NCBI GenBank assembly: GCA_963709295.1
Contig: CAVPVW010000006.1
Coordinates: 1-64,000 of the forward strand
Reading direction: 5' to 3'
Length of the DNA stretch: 64,000 nt
Source of the DNA: JBGPQJ01 sp963709295
GTDB lineage: Bacteria > Chloroflexota > Anaerolineae > Anaerolineales > Villigracilaceae
In this document: positions 1 through 8,979 of the stretch, in pieces
How positions within the stretch are numbered: position 1 is the first letter of the stretch
Layout of the letters: each line of letters opens with the position of its first letter
Notes under the pieces: generated by a model
Told to the model about the DNA's origin: nothing
What the model saw: only the letters and a program-made list of their open reading frames with translations
Databases searched by the model: none
Made by a program: the position numbers and the translations under genes

Positions 1-1109
1 TCGAGAGCCGAAGGTCCGAAAGGTAGGTCGGACAAGGTTTTCCCATCCCGCTTGTACCCCACGCATAACTTAATCGTCTCAAAGCCTGATAGGATGTCCA
101 GCTTGGTGATGGTCAGCTCGGTCAGGCCGTTGATGCGCACTGCATAACGCAGCAGCACCCCGTCCAGCCAGCCGACGCGGCGCGGACGGCCGGTGGTCGT
201 GCCGTATTCGTCCCAGGGATTCGCGCCCGTTCCGCGCAGACGAAGCGCCAGGTCGTCGAACACTTCGGTAGGGAAGGGACCCGACCCGACGCGAGTCTGG
301 AAGGCTTTGCACACACCAGTGACGCGCGTATCCGCCGCGGTGTTGAGTCCCAGTCCGAGGCCGGTCAACACGCCGGGGGCGGTGGTGGTGGAACTTGTCA
401 CGAAGGGGTAGGTGCCGTGGTCGATGTCGAGCAGCGTCCCCTGCGCGCCTTCGGCCAGGACGGATTTCCCCTCGGAGAGCGCCAACGCTAATTCTGTCGA
501 TGTATCGAACACATACGGGGCGATGGTCTCCGTGTAGGATTTGAAATTATCAAGAATAGGTTGAATTTCAAGAGCAGGGGCTCCAAGTTGGGTGAGACTC
601 TTGTTGGCGTCGGTCAGATGCGCGGTCAGCTTGTCGTTGAAGTCAGGCGCGAGCATGTCCGCGATGCGCAGTCCCCGGCGGGAGGCTTTGTCCGTGTAGG
701 CCGGGCCAATTCCGCGCCCGGTGGTGCCGATGCTGCCCTTGCCGCGAGCCGCTTCCTGAGCAGCGTCCAGAGCCTGGTGGGCGGGGGTGATCAGGTGCGC
801 GGCGTGGGAGATACGCAATCGCTGCGGGGTCACCTCAATGCTGAGGGAGCGCAGCATGTCCATCTCCGCCAGCAGCGACTTGGGGTTGATGACCATCCCA
901 TTTCCCAGAACAGCGACCACGTCTGGGTGAAGGATTCCTGAAGGAATGAGGTGCAGCTTGAAAAGTTGTCTGCCTATGGTGACGGAATGCCCGGCGTTGT
1001 CCCCGCCGTTATAGCGCGCCACGAAGGCAGCCTGGGCGGCAAACCAATCGACAATGCGCCCCTTTCCTTCATCCCCCCACTGTGTGCCAACAATGACTTG
1101 GAGCGGCAT
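1..1109 (-). CDS. purA: Adenylosuccinate synthetase, C-terminus cut by window edge
   Basis: Ligates aspartate to IMP using GTP, the first committed step from IMP to AMP, in the cytoplasm. Reading the minus strand from the ATG at 1109 gives an uninterrupted frame of about 369 residues that starts MPLQVIVGTQWGDEGKGRIV. This contains the GTP-binding GDEGKG loop. The family signatures NGGDNAGHSV, GTTGRGIGPAYTDKASRRG and TSSTTTAPGV follow in order. Family members are about 430 residues, so roughly 60 residues lie beyond base 1. The start is supported by AGGAG about 8 nt upstream and a TATAAT box at 1140-1145. It is divergent from the LysM gene at 1220. Confidence 0.96.
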   Translation of the reverse strand, partial: MPLQVIVGTQWGDEGKGRIVDWFAAQAAFVARYNGGDNAGHSVTIGRQLFKLHLIPSGILHPDVVAVLGNGMVINPKSLLAEMDMLRSLSIEVTPQRLRISHAAHLITPAHQALDAAQEAARGKGSIGTTGRGIGPAYTDKASRRGLRIADMLAPDFNDKLTAHLTDANKSLTQLGAPALEIQPILDNFKSYTETIAPYVFDTSTELALALSEGKSVLAEGAQGTLLDIDHGTYPFVTSSTTTAPGVLTGLGLGLNTAADTRVTGVCKAFQTRVGSGPFPTEVFDDLALRLRGTGANPWDEYGTTTGRPRRVGWLDGVLLRYAVRINGLTELTITKLDILSGFETIKLCVGYKRDGKTLSDLPFGPSAL

Positions 1110-1139
1110 GATGTTTTCTCCTGAGTGAAGTGTAAGGAT

Positions 1140-1145
1140 ATTATA
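1140..1145 (-). promoter_or_regulatory. Putative -10 box of purA
   Basis: TATAAT on the minus strand, 31 nt upstream of the purA start codon. No convincing -35 hexamer is present, because that zone is taken up by the GC-rich hairpin at 1152-1190. Confidence 0.5.
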
Positions 1146-1151
1146 ACAGTC

Positions 1152-1190
1152 GAAAAAGACCCCCCTCCGCCCTCCAGGCAGGGAGGGGGC
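1152..1190 (-). terminator. GC-rich hairpin with T run, upstream of purA
   Basis: On the minus strand CCCCCTCC pairs with GGAGGGGG around a 12-14 nt loop, and the stem is followed by TCTTTTT. This is the form of an intrinsic terminator. It lies upstream of the purA -10 box, so it would insulate purA from antisense read-through. It would not attenuate purA. Confidence 0.5.
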
Positions 1191-1195
1191 AATGT

Positions 1196-1201
1196 TATAA
1201 T
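1196..1201 (+). promoter_or_regulatory. Putative -10 box of the LysM gene
   Basis: Perfect TATAAT 18 nt before the ATG at 1220. No -35 match at 16-18 nt spacing. Confidence 0.4.
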
Positions 1202-1219
1202 CTCCGGCAGGATATTTCC

Positions 1220-2050
1220 ATGACACGAAAAATTTTTGTTGTGATTCTATTCATCTTTTTCATCCTCATCATGCGCATGGCGCTGGATGTTCAGGCCTCG
1301 CCCGCGGGGCAGGTGTTGCAATATGCTACGCCCACGCCGGGTCCTGACGGCCGCATCGTGTACATTGTCCAGGCGGGCAACTCCTGCCTGCGCATCTCCC
1401 TGCTGACGGGTGTTTCAGAGGATCAACTTCGGTTGCTGAATCGCTTGAACGAAACCTGCGACCTGATCGAAGGTCAGGAGCTGCTGATCGGATTCGGCGG
1501 CCCTTCGGTGGGTACACCCACTCCCGGTCCATCGCCCACCCCGACGGAGGTGCTGCCGACGCCCACCCCGGTCAGCGGCGGGCTGGCGCAGATCTGCGTG
1601 CTGCTCTACGAGGACGTCAACGGGGACGGTAAACGCCAGGAGACGGAACCGGCCATCGCCGGCGGCGCGGTCAGCGTGACTCACCTGAAAGGGGAGTATT
1701 CGCAGACCCTGACCACGGTGACGGGCGACCCCGAGGCTGATTTCCAGGGAATCTGCTTCACCGATGTCCCGCAGGGGGAATACACCGTCAGCGTGGGCAT
1801 CCCGGACGGGTACAACGCCACCACCGCGTTGGATTACAACCTGACCGGCGCGCAAAAGGTTATTGCGGGAGGGACGGTTTTCCTGCCCTTTGGCGCCCAG
1901 ACAGGCAGCGCTCCTGCTGTGGATCCGACCGGGGAGGGCCGCTCGCCAACGATCGCCATTATCGGCGCCTCGATGCTGGTCATAGCCGGCGGGTTGTTCT
2001 GGTATGCGCGGCGGATTTCGGGTGGTTCGGGAAAGATGAAATATAGGTAG
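1220..2050 (+). CDS. Membrane-anchored LysM and SdrD/Cna-B-like surface protein
   Basis: A 276-residue exported protein. Residues 1-27 form a hydrophobic signal or anchor segment. A divergent LysM-like glycan-binding domain follows at about 46-92, then a linker rich in PTPTP. Residues about 127-225 resemble SdrD/Cna-B beta-sandwich modules: they begin with ICVLLYEDVNGDGKRQ and end in a PQGEYTVSV strand. A C-terminal transmembrane segment spans about 245-262 and ends in a short basic tail. This fits a wall-associated protein held at the membrane. The function is not known. It is a single gene bounded by its own TATAAT box and a strong terminator at 2068-2100. Confidence 0.75.
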   Translation: MTRKIFVVILFIFFILIMRMALDVQASPAGQVLQYATPTPGPDGRIVYIVQAGNSCLRISLLTGVSEDQLRLLNRLNETCDLIEGQELLIGFGGPSVGTPTPGPSPTPTEVLPTPTPVSGGLAQICVLLYEDVNGDGKRQETEPAIAGGAVSVTHLKGEYSQTLTTVTGDPEADFQGICFTDVPQGEYTVSVGIPDGYNATTALDYNLTGAQKVIAGGTVFLPFGAQTGSAPAVDPTGEGRSPTIAIIGASMLVIAGGLFWYARRISGGSGKMKYR

Positions 2051-2067
2051 TGTGATTATAAAGTGGA

Positions 2068-2100
2068 GACCCCTCCGGCTCATGCCTGGAGGGGTCTTTT
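2068..2100 (+). terminator. Intrinsic terminator after LysM gene
   Basis: GACCCCTCC pairs perfectly with GGAGGGGTC around an 11-nt loop and is followed by TTTTTCTAT. It also separates this gene from the convergent HIT gene. Confidence 0.85.
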
Positions 2101-2101
2101 T

Positions 2102-2459
2102 CTATCCCATTGGGTGTTTCATTCTCTGCCCGCCGATAAGATGAAAGTGCATGTGGAAGACCGTCTGCCCGCCGTGGACGCCGGTGTTGTTGATGATGCG
2201 GAATCCGCTCGAATCGATGCCTTCGCGTTCAGCCAGAATTCCGTGCCACGGAGAAAATGTGACCGACCAGCGCCTCGTCCTCCGGCTCGAGTTCGTTGAC
2301 TGACTCGATGTGCTTGTTCGGCACGATCAAGATGTGGGTTGGCGCGACAGGATGCAGATCGCGGAAGGCGGTCACCTGCTCATCGCGGAATAGAATCGCG
2401 GCGGGAGAATTTCCAGCGACAATTTTACAGAAGACGCAATCGGGGTTCATCTTGTTCAT
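2102..2459 (-). CDS. HIT family nucleotide hydrolase, frameshifted
   Basis: Histidine-triad (HINT-type) protein, expected to hydrolyse nucleoside phosphoramidates or similar compounds as a cytosolic dimer. The first frame begins MNKMNPDCVFCKIVAGNSPA and runs through THILIVPNKHIESVNEL to about 2235, where it meets a stop. The next frame supplies ILAEREGIDSSGFRIINN and then the triad HMHFH inside GGQTVFHMHFHLIGGQ, ending at 2102. Both halves match one HIT protein of about 119 residues, so a single indel near 2235-2245 breaks it. With several similar breaks in the window, a sequence error is likelier than a dead gene. The start lacks a good ribosome site. Confidence 0.85.
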
Positions 2460-2527
2460 AAAGGCTGCCAGTTTTGCGAATTGATGGATGGCGTATGCTT
2501 TCACAGGTGCGATTCTACCTGAAAAAA

Positions 2528-2554
2528 GTAGGTCACGTTTCAAACGTGACCTAC
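2528..2554 (-). repeat. 27-bp palindrome, copy 1; terminator of the inositol-phosphate synthase gene
   Basis: An 11-bp perfect stem beginning GTAGGTCACGT around the 5-nt loop TTCAA. On the minus strand it starts 33 nt after the stop codon of the synthase and is followed by TTTTTT, so it is a good intrinsic terminator. Near-identical copies lie at 27726, 28929 and 31894. Confidence 0.85.
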
Positions 2555-2586
2555 ACCAAATCTCTTCTTTATAATCTAATCTCTGG

Positions 2587-3669
2587 CTATTTGTTCGATT
2601 CACCCTTGATGAACGCCTCTGTCATCTCGCGGCAGATGTTGTCCTTGAACTGCTTGGGCGGCGTCTTGAAGAAATAGGACGACGGGCCGATGATCGGGCC
2701 GGAGAGCTTGCGGTCCAGCGCCAGTTTGGCGCAGCGTACCGCGTCGATGATCACGCCGGCGGAGTTGGGGCTGTCCCACACCTCCAGCTTGGCCTCCAGG
2801 TTGAGCGGCACCTCGCCAAAGGTCGTGCCTTCCATACGGATGTAGCACCACTTGCGGTCGCTCAGCCACGGCACGTAATCGGACGGTCCCACATGGATGT
2901 CATCCGGCGACAACTGGTAGGGGATCATGCTGGTGACCGCGCCGGTCTTGGAGATCTTCTTGCTCTCGAGGCGCTCGCGCTCGAGCATGTTGAGGAAGTC
3001 GGTGTTGCCGCCGAAATTGAGCTGGTAGGTGCGGTCGATTTTCACGCCGCGGTCCACGAACAGGCTGGTGATGACCCGGTGCAGGATGGTCGCGCCGACC
3101 TGCGACTTGATGTCGTCGCCCAGCACGGGCAGCCCGGCGTCGCGGAAGCGTCCCGCCCAGTAATCGGACGAGGCGATGAAGACCGGGATCGCGTTGACGA
3201 AGGCGCAGCCCGCCTCGATGATCTGTTCCACATACCACTTGGTGGCCATCTCGGAACCGACCGGCAGGTAGGAGACCACCACATCCGTCTTCGTCTCCTT
3301 GAGCAGCTTGACGATGTCGGCAGTGGGGCCAGGGGCTTTCTTGATCACGCCGGAGAGGTACTTGCCCAGTCCGTCGTGGGTCATGCCGCGCACGACCGGC
3401 ACGCCCATATTCGGCACGTCGCAGAACTTGTAGGTGTTGTTCGGCTCGGCGAAGATGGCCTCCGACATATCCTTGCCGACCTTGGTGGCGTTGATGTCGA
3501 TACCCAGGGTGAAGACGATATCCTTGATGTGGTACCCGGCCAGGTTGACGTGCATCAGTCCCGGCACGGTGGCGTCGTCGGGAGTCTTCTTATAAAACTG
3601 GACTCCCTGCACCAGGGACGAGGCGCAGTTGCCCACGCCGATAATGGCTACTCGGACTTTCTTGCTCAT
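2587..3669 (-). CDS. ino1: Inositol-3-phosphate synthase
   Basis: NAD-dependent isomerisation of glucose 6-phosphate to myo-inositol 3-phosphate, the entry to inositol lipids and related solutes. The 360-residue protein has an N-terminal Rossmann motif (VAIIGVGNCASSL). It also has the hallmark segments of the mycobacterial-type enzyme: GDDIKSQVGATILHR, NFGGNTDFLNM and CYIRMEGTTFGEVP. The start is set at the ATG at 3669 because AAGGAGAG lies 9 nt upstream; the in-frame ATG 15 codons earlier has no such site. The gene stands alone, with a palindromic terminator behind it and a divergent histidine kinase in front. Confidence 0.93.
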   Translation of the reverse strand: MSKKVRVAIIGVGNCASSLVQGVQFYKKTPDDATVPGLMHVNLAGYHIKDIVFTLGIDINATKVGKDMSEAIFAEPNNTYKFCDVPNMGVPVVRGMTHDGLGKYLSGVIKKAPGPTADIVKLLKETKTDVVVSYLPVGSEMATKWYVEQIIEAGCAFVNAIPVFIASSDYWAGRFRDAGLPVLGDDIKSQVGATILHRVITSLFVDRGVKIDRTYQLNFGGNTDFLNMLERERLESKKISKTGAVTSMIPYQLSPDDIHVGPSDYVPWLSDRKWCYIRMEGTTFGEVPLNLEAKLEVWDSPNSAGVIIDAVRCAKLALDRKLSGPIIGPSSYFFKTPPKQFKDNICREMTEAFIKGESNK

Positions 3670-3728
3670 CGATTTTTTACTCTCCTTATCAGAGTTGATA
3701 GATTGTTTTTTCATAAAGTTGCCTATGC

Positions 3729-3734
3729 TATAAT
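3729..3734 (+). promoter_or_regulatory. Putative -10 box of GAF histidine kinase
   Basis: TATAAT inside CTATGCTATAATC, 91 nt before the ATG at 3825. A weak TTGTTT lies 20 nt upstream. Confidence 0.35.
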
Positions 3735-3824
3735 CTTACTACATCTGGATGCCCGATTGGATTTGAATTTTTTAATCTGACCAAACCGGATAGGATTTGA
3801 AAGGATGCCACCCTCAGGTGGGAT

Positions 3825-5090
3825 ATGGCGACCAAGGACAGCCCGCTCCGACTCGAATACCTGCTCGAAGCCACCCGCGACTTGCGTAACGCGCTCGACC
3901 TGGAGGCCTACCTCCAGCTGGTGGCGGAAGCCGCCTCCGAACTGACGGATGCGGAGGCTTCGTCCATCCTGGTCGTTGACGAATCGGGCACCAACCTGCG
4001 CTTTGTCGCCGCCCCGCGCCTCCAGTGGAACGTGATGAAGTCGCTGGATGTCCCGATCGAGGGCAGCATTGCCGGGAGAGTCTTTACATCCGGCAACCCT
4101 GAGATCATCCTGGCGGCCAAGCGCGACAAGAAGCATTTCAAGAACATCGACTCAATGACCGGTGTAGAGACCCAGTCCATGGCGGCAGTGCCGATCATTC
4201 TCAAGGGCGAGAAGATCGGTGTCTTCGAAGTGGTCAACCACGGCGGGAACAAGGATTTTTCCGAAGAAGATGTCGCCATTCTGGAGATCCTGGCGGCGGA
4301 GGCAGCCGTCCTTCTTTACAACGACCGGCTCGAGAAGCAGGTGGTGAGCGCTAATGAGAAAATCGCCAAGCTGGACCGGATGAAGAGCGATTTTACCGCC
4401 ATCGCCTCGCACGAGCTGCGCACCCCACTGGGGCTCATCCTTGGCCATGCCACCTTCCTGCGCGAAATGGTGGACCCGGAACTGGGAGAGCAGGTGGACA
4501 CGATCATCCGTGCCGCTTCCAAGTTGAAGGAGATCATCGAAGACCTGTCCAACGTGGACAATTTCCAGACCGGCATGGCCACCCTGCGCACGCGCATATT
4601 CTCGGTCAACCGCCTGATCTTCGAGTTGATCGACTCCTACCAGGCCGACGCCAATGCCAAGAAGATCACCCTCCAGACCAACCTGCATAAGTCCGCCGAT
4701 CTGGTCATCGACGGAGACGTGGAAAAGATCAGCATCGCCCTCAGCAACCTGATCAAGAACGGCATCATGTTCACCAACGAGGGCGGGCACGTTTTCGTGC
4801 AGGTGGAACAGGTGCCGGGCTACGTCAAGATTTCCGTCATCGACGATGGCATCGGTATTCCAGCCTCGGATTTGAACCGCATCTTTGAACGCTTCTACCA
4901 GGTCGAGTCGCATCTCACCCGCAAGCACGGGGGCATGGGTCTCGGGCTGTCCGTCTCGAAGGTCATGGTCGAGATGCACGGCGGACGAATCTGGGCAGAG
5001 AGTGTGGATGGCAAGGGGAGTAATTTCACCATCATGCTGCCGATGAACCTGGCTCAGGTGAGGGCGGCTCAAAAAGTGATGAATAGTTAA
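3825..5090 (+). CDS. Soluble GAF-domain sensor histidine kinase
   Basis: A 421-residue two-component kinase with no transmembrane segment, so it probably senses a cytoplasmic ligand. A GAF domain occupies about residues 25-165. A short coiled linker (EKQVVSANEKIAKLDRMKSD) leads to the HisKA domain with its phospho-acceptor His near residue 195 in ASHELRTPLG. The HATPase domain has the N box (SNLIKNGIMFT), the G1 box (DDGIGIP) and the G2 box (GGMGLGLSVSK). No response regulator gene is adjacent. The ATG at 3825 has no clear ribosome site. The PfkB gene begins 32 nt downstream. Confidence 0.9.
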   Translation: MATKDSPLRLEYLLEATRDLRNALDLEAYLQLVAEAASELTDAEASSILVVDESGTNLRFVAAPRLQWNVMKSLDVPIEGSIAGRVFTSGNPEIILAAKRDKKHFKNIDSMTGVETQSMAAVPIILKGEKIGVFEVVNHGGNKDFSEEDVAILEILAAEAAVLLYNDRLEKQVVSANEKIAKLDRMKSDFTAIASHELRTPLGLILGHATFLREMVDPELGEQVDTIIRAASKLKEIIEDLSNVDNFQTGMATLRTRIFSVNRLIFELIDSYQADANAKKITLQTNLHKSADLVIDGDVEKISIALSNLIKNGIMFTNEGGHVFVQVEQVPGYVKISVIDDGIGIPASDLNRIFERFYQVESHLTRKHGGMGLGLSVSKVMVEMHGGRIWAESVDGKGSNFTIMLPMNLAQVRAAQKVMNS

Positions 5091-5122
5091 AGCCGCCGAC
5101 CCATTACTGATAAGGTTCGCAC

Positions 5123-6131
5123 GTGACCATTCCCTTTCATATCATTGCCGGGCAATTGCGCCGGGAATATCTCCTGCCTCCCGAAAGCCGTCCAATGCTG
5201 GACGTGCCCGGAGGCAACTTGCTTTACGCAGCCTCTGGCGCGCGCCTGTGGAGCGACAAGATCGGCCTGCTTTCACGCGTCGGCGAGGATTTTCCCCAGG
5301 AGTGGCTGAAGCAGTTTGCAAAACTGGGTTTTGATACGACAGGGATTCGCATCCTGACCGGAGGCCTTGACCTGCGCTCCTTCCGGGCTTACATGGATGC
5401 CGCCACACCGCAGACCTCCAACCCGGTGGCACATTTTGCCAGGCTTGGGCTGCCTTTTCCGAAATCCCTGCTGGGGTTCCAGCCGACGCAGCGAAGAAAA
5501 AGACAGTCGCACTCGAACTGCCCCAGACTCCCCGCGGATAAGCGATATCCCAAAGATCTACCTGGATGCCAAAGCGGTGCATATCTGCCCGACGGACTAC
5601 GTCTCTCACACGCAACTGCTGCCGGCTTTCCGCCAGGCAGGCGTGCTCACCACTTCGTTAGATCCATCTCCGGGGTACATGCAGCCGTCCTTTATGGAGG
5701 ATGTCCGATCCCTGGTCCAGGGGTTGACCGCGTTCATGCCCTCCGAGGAGGAGATCCGTTCGCTGTTCTGGGGCAAGACCAACGACTTATGGGCGATGAT
5801 CGAAGCCATCGGCTCCTGGGGTGTGGAGTTTGTCATTGTTAAACGAGGCGGCCTTGGACAGATGATTTACGATTTCTCCAGTCACCGCCGCTATGAAGTG
5901 CCGGCCTATCCCGGCCGTGTGGTGGATCCTACCGGCGGGGGAGATGCATTTTGCGGAGGATTCATTGTAGGCTATGCTGAGTCCTTTGACCCTGTGCGGG
6001 CTGCACTTCATGGCAATGTGTCTGCGTCCATTGCGCTTGAAGGGAGCGGTGCTTTTTTTTCTCTGGATGCCATGCCTGGGTTGGCCCAGGCGCGGCTTGA
6101 AACGCTCAAGGAAATTGTTCGGGAAGCCTGA
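5123..6131 (+). CDS. PfkB/ribokinase-family sugar kinase, twice frameshifted
   Basis: Phosphorylates a sugar or nucleoside-like substrate with ATP; the exact substrate cannot be told. The first frame carries the N-terminal glycine-rich part (DVPGGNLLYAASGARLWSDK). The last frame carries the C-terminal signature VVDPTGGGDAFCGGF with the catalytic Asp of GGGDAF. A short third frame between them reads VPADAAKKKTVALELPQTP. All three join smoothly if one G is added to the GGGG run near 5475 and one C to the CCCC run near 5532. That is strong evidence for homopolymer undercalls. The M20 peptidase start follows 6 nt after the stop, so the two are probably co-transcribed. Confidence 0.85.
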
Positions 6132-6137
6132 AAAAAT

Positions 6138-7226
6138 TTGAATATCGAATCGCTGCTCGATCTCGCTTGGCAAATCCAACAAATCCCCGCGCCAACGTTT
6201 AATGAAGGTCGGCGCGCGGAATTTGTCCGGGCACGTTTTCAGGCGGAAGGATTGATGGATGTACAAATCGACCCCGTCGGGAATGTGCTGGCGCGTCTGC
6301 CGGGGGTCGGCACAGGGCAGCCACTCATCATATCCGCCCACCTCGATACGGTCTTTCCACTTGACACGGACCTGACCTCCTACCGCGACAGCGACAGGAT
6401 CTCAGCGCCGGGGATAGGAGACAATTCTCTCGGAGTGGCGGCACTCTTCGGAATTCTTTGGCAGCTTCGCGAGGTGAAAGCTGGATTGCCCTGTGATATC
6501 TGGCTCGTGGCCAACGTGTGCGAAGAGGGATTGGGCGATTTGCGTGGGATGAAAGCAGTTGTAGAACGCTTTGGGGAGGACGTGAAAGGGTACCTGGTCC
6601 TTGAAGGGATGGCTTTCGGTCATGTCTACAATCGCGGTACCGGCGTCAGGCGGTATAAGATCGTTGCCCGAACGGCCGGCGGGCATTCGTGGTCGGACTA
6701 TGGAAAACCATCCGCCATCCATGAGCTGTCGGAGTTGGTGACCCGGTTGGTCGAAATCAAATTACCAGTCTCGCCGCGCACCACGCTGAATGTCGGCGGG
6801 ATAATCGGCGGAACCTCCATTAATACGATAGCACCGGAAGCCCGAATTGAACTCGACCTGAGGTCCGAGGACGAATCCACCCTGCAGGGGCTTGTCCGGC
6901 AGGTGGATGAACTCGTTGCCGGGATGAAAAAATCCGGAGTGGAATGGGATATGCAAGCGATCGGTCACCGCCCTGCCGGATTCATCAGCCCGGACCATCC
7001 GTTTATTCGGACTGCAATGAGCAGCCTCACCCAATTGGGAGTCGAACCGGTGTTGACCATCGGCTCAACGGATGCCAACATTCCCTTTAGCAAAGGGTAC
7101 CCGGCGGTGGTGTTGGGCGTCACGACCGGAGGTGGAGCGCATACTTCAAAGGAATATATCGATCTTCCACCCATCGAAAACGGAATGACCCATCTTGTCG
7201 AGGTAGTCACACGGATGACGCAGTAA
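6138..7226 (+). CDS. M20 family metallopeptidase (PepT/ArgE-like)
   Basis: Zinc-dependent exopeptidase or deacylase of 362 residues. The metal ligands sit in canonical places: His in ISAHLDTVFPL, the bridging Asp in GIGDNSLGVA, the Glu pair in NVCEEGLGD, and the final His in GGGAHTSKEYID. The middle lid domain includes GGTSINTIAPEARIELDLRS. The start is TTG, with GGGAAG about 10 nt upstream overlapping the end of the sugar kinase gene, which indicates translational coupling. The substrate is unknown; the pairing with a PfkB kinase may point to salvage of a modified sugar or peptide. A bidirectional terminator begins at the stop codon. Confidence 0.88.
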   Translation: MNIESLLDLAWQIQQIPAPTFNEGRRAEFVRARFQAEGLMDVQIDPVGNVLARLPGVGTGQPLIISAHLDTVFPLDTDLTSYRDSDRISAPGIGDNSLGVAALFGILWQLREVKAGLPCDIWLVANVCEEGLGDLRGMKAVVERFGEDVKGYLVLEGMAFGHVYNRGTGVRRYKIVARTAGGHSWSDYGKPSAIHELSELVTRLVEIKLPVSPRTTLNVGGIIGGTSINTIAPEARIELDLRSEDESTLQGLVRQVDELVAGMKKSGVEWDMQAIGHRPAGFISPDHPFIRTAMSSLTQLGVEPVLTIGSTDANIPFSKGYPAVVLGVTTGGGAHTSKEYIDLPPIENGMTHLVEVVTRMTQ

Positions 7227-7256
7227 AAACCGGCTTCGGAAAGAAGCCGGTTTTTC
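7226..7256. terminator. Bidirectional terminator between convergent genes
   Basis: AAAACCGGCTTC pairs with GAAGCCGGTTTT around a 5-nt loop, with T runs on both strands. It sits exactly between the peptidase stop and the cyclase stop. Confidence 0.9.
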
Positions 7257-8975
7257 TTATGAAAATCCCAGGATTTCGTAAACAGGAATTGGATCGCGTT
7301 TCCCCTTGACCTGCAAGGGTTCCATCGGCAGGACACGCAGATAATCCCTCACTCTTTCATAGGCGGTCTGACTGATCACGATCTGGTTATGCCAGGCATT
7401 CTCCTGCAGGCGCTTGGCCGTGTTGACACTATCGCCGATGGCGGTGTATTCCAGGTGTTTTTCGGTGCCGATCAGCCCAAGCACGGCATCGCCATAATGA
7501 ATGCCCACGCCAAAGGACAGCTTTGCCTCCGGCGGGAGTTCAGCATGCAGGCGAAGCACCGAATCTCTGAGCGAGACAGCCGCACGAACGGCACGCAGGG
7601 TGTGGTCAGCCTGGGGGATGGGAGCGTTGAACCAGGCCATCACTGCGTCGCCGAGGAATTTGTCCACGGTGCCTTCCTGGTCGAGGACCGCTTCGGCAGC
7701 GGCGGCCAGGTACCGGTTCAGGATGCTGACCAGTTTTTCAGGCGAGTGCTGCTCTGAGAAACTGGTAAATCCGCGGATGTCGGCGAACAGCACGGTGATA
7801 TCCGTGCGCCGGCCCACCAGGGAGAGGCTGTCAGGGTCGAGTTGACGGATGACGGCGGGGGAGACCATCCGCTCGAAGAGCTTCCGTTGGCCTTCGAGCC
7901 GCTTGCGTTCGGTGAGATCGTCCAGGACGATGGTGACACCCTGCGTGACCTGTGATCCGTCCTTGAGCGGGGAAAGATTGAGCCGCCAGTTCAAATTCCC
8001 GCGCAGGGGGTGCCGGTGGTTGAGTTCCATGTCGGTGATGGCCATGTCGCTGATCCGGACTGTTGCCACTCGCGGCAGAATGTCATTGGCTATGGAGGGG
8101 AAGACTTCATCGAGCCGCCTGCCTACCATATCCGCCGTCGCCTTGCCTATGATGGTTTCTGCCGCGCGGTTGGCCAGGGTAATCTGGTCTTCGATATCGG
8201 CGGTGATCACGCCGCTGGTGATGGAGGCGAACACGTTGTCCATTAAATTCTTGAGCTCGGTCACTTCCTCGAGGGTTTTCCGCAGGGAGGCGAACAAGCG
8301 GGCATTCTCGATGGCGACCGCCGCTTGATTGGCAAATGCCGTGATGAGGTCCTTCTCGGGCTCGCGGAAGATGCCGGCCTGCAGACGGTTGTCCGTGTAA
8401 ATGACGCCGATCAGGTAGCTCTTCACCATGAGCGGGACGCACAGGATGGAACGCAGTTTGTAGGCGATGATCAATTCTGTCGCGTTAAAGCGGGGGTCTT
8501 CCTTGGCGTTGGTGGTCATCAGCGGCACACCGCTCTCGATCACGCGCTTGATGACCGTTCTACTAATGGCGGTTTCATTGTTATTGAGGGATTCCTGCTC
8601 CCAGTTGCGGGCGATCTGCGTGACCATTTCCCCATTTTCGTTGGCCAGCATCAGGAATCCCCGCTCGGCGCCGGTCAGGCGGACGATGGTGTCCATGACG
8701 ATGCGCAGGACTTCGTCCAATTTCAACGTGGAGTTGATGACCTGGCCGATGTCTGCCAGCGCAAAAAGGTTCTTGCGTTCCTCGTCCACGGACCCCACCT
8801 CAAGGCTGGCTCGGTGCAGGCGGGCCTCCATTTGCGAGAGCTCATCAATGACATTCGGCGGGAGGCTGGTCCGCATGGGCAGCAAAGTGGACCGCATCCG
8901 ACCGGCCATCATGCTGAGGGATTTCAGCTGCTTGTCGAGGGAGGGGGTGGATTGGATGGTTTGATCGGTCGCCAT
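7257..8975 (-). CDS. Class III adenylate cyclase with GAF and PAS domains
   Basis: Makes cAMP in response to signals read by its sensor domains. Order in the 572-residue protein: N-terminal helical region, GAF (about 70-225), PAS (about 245-365), and a class III cyclase domain (about 385-560). Two metal-binding Asp residues are visible, in VLFADIRGFTSFSE and FLGDAVMAWF. The adenine-recognising Lys is in TVDKFLGD and the Asp in AIGDSVNTAKRLQ, which argues for ATP over GTP. The Asn and Arg of the same motif are the transition-state residues. There is no transmembrane segment. The start lies 4 nt after the stop of the transglutaminase gene, so the two form an operon. Confidence 0.92.
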   Translation of the reverse strand: MATDQTIQSTPSLDKQLKSLSMMAGRMRSTLLPMRTSLPPNVIDELSQMEARLHRASLEVGSVDEERKNLFALADIGQVINSTLKLDEVLRIVMDTIVRLTGAERGFLMLANENGEMVTQIARNWEQESLNNNETAISRTVIKRVIESGVPLMTTNAKEDPRFNATELIIAYKLRSILCVPLMVKSYLIGVIYTDNRLQAGIFREPEKDLITAFANQAAVAIENARLFASLRKTLEEVTELKNLMDNVFASITSGVITADIEDQITLANRAAETIIGKATADMVGRRLDEVFPSIANDILPRVATVRISDMAITDMELNHRHPLRGNLNWRLNLSPLKDGSQVTQGVTIVLDDLTERKRLEGQRKLFERMVSPAVIRQLDPDSLSLVGRRTDITVLFADIRGFTSFSEQHSPEKLVSILNRYLAAAAEAVLDQEGTVDKFLGDAVMAWFNAPIPQADHTLRAVRAAVSLRDSVLRLHAELPPEAKLSFGVGIHYGDAVLGLIGTEKHLEYTAIGDSVNTAKRLQENAWHNQIVISQTAYERVRDYLRVLPMEPLQVKGKRDPIPVYEILGFS

Positions 8976-8979
8976 GGCA

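Noticed and set aside
1152..1190. Hairpin considered as a purine attenuator or riboswitch for purA
   Set aside because: The likely purA -10 box at 1140-1145 lies downstream of it, so the hairpin would not be in the purA transcript; no purine aptamer core is visible.
5470..5540. Programmed ribosomal frameshift in the PfkB gene
   Set aside because: Two shifts would be needed, there is no slippery heptamer or pseudoknot, and single-base homopolymer errors explain both.
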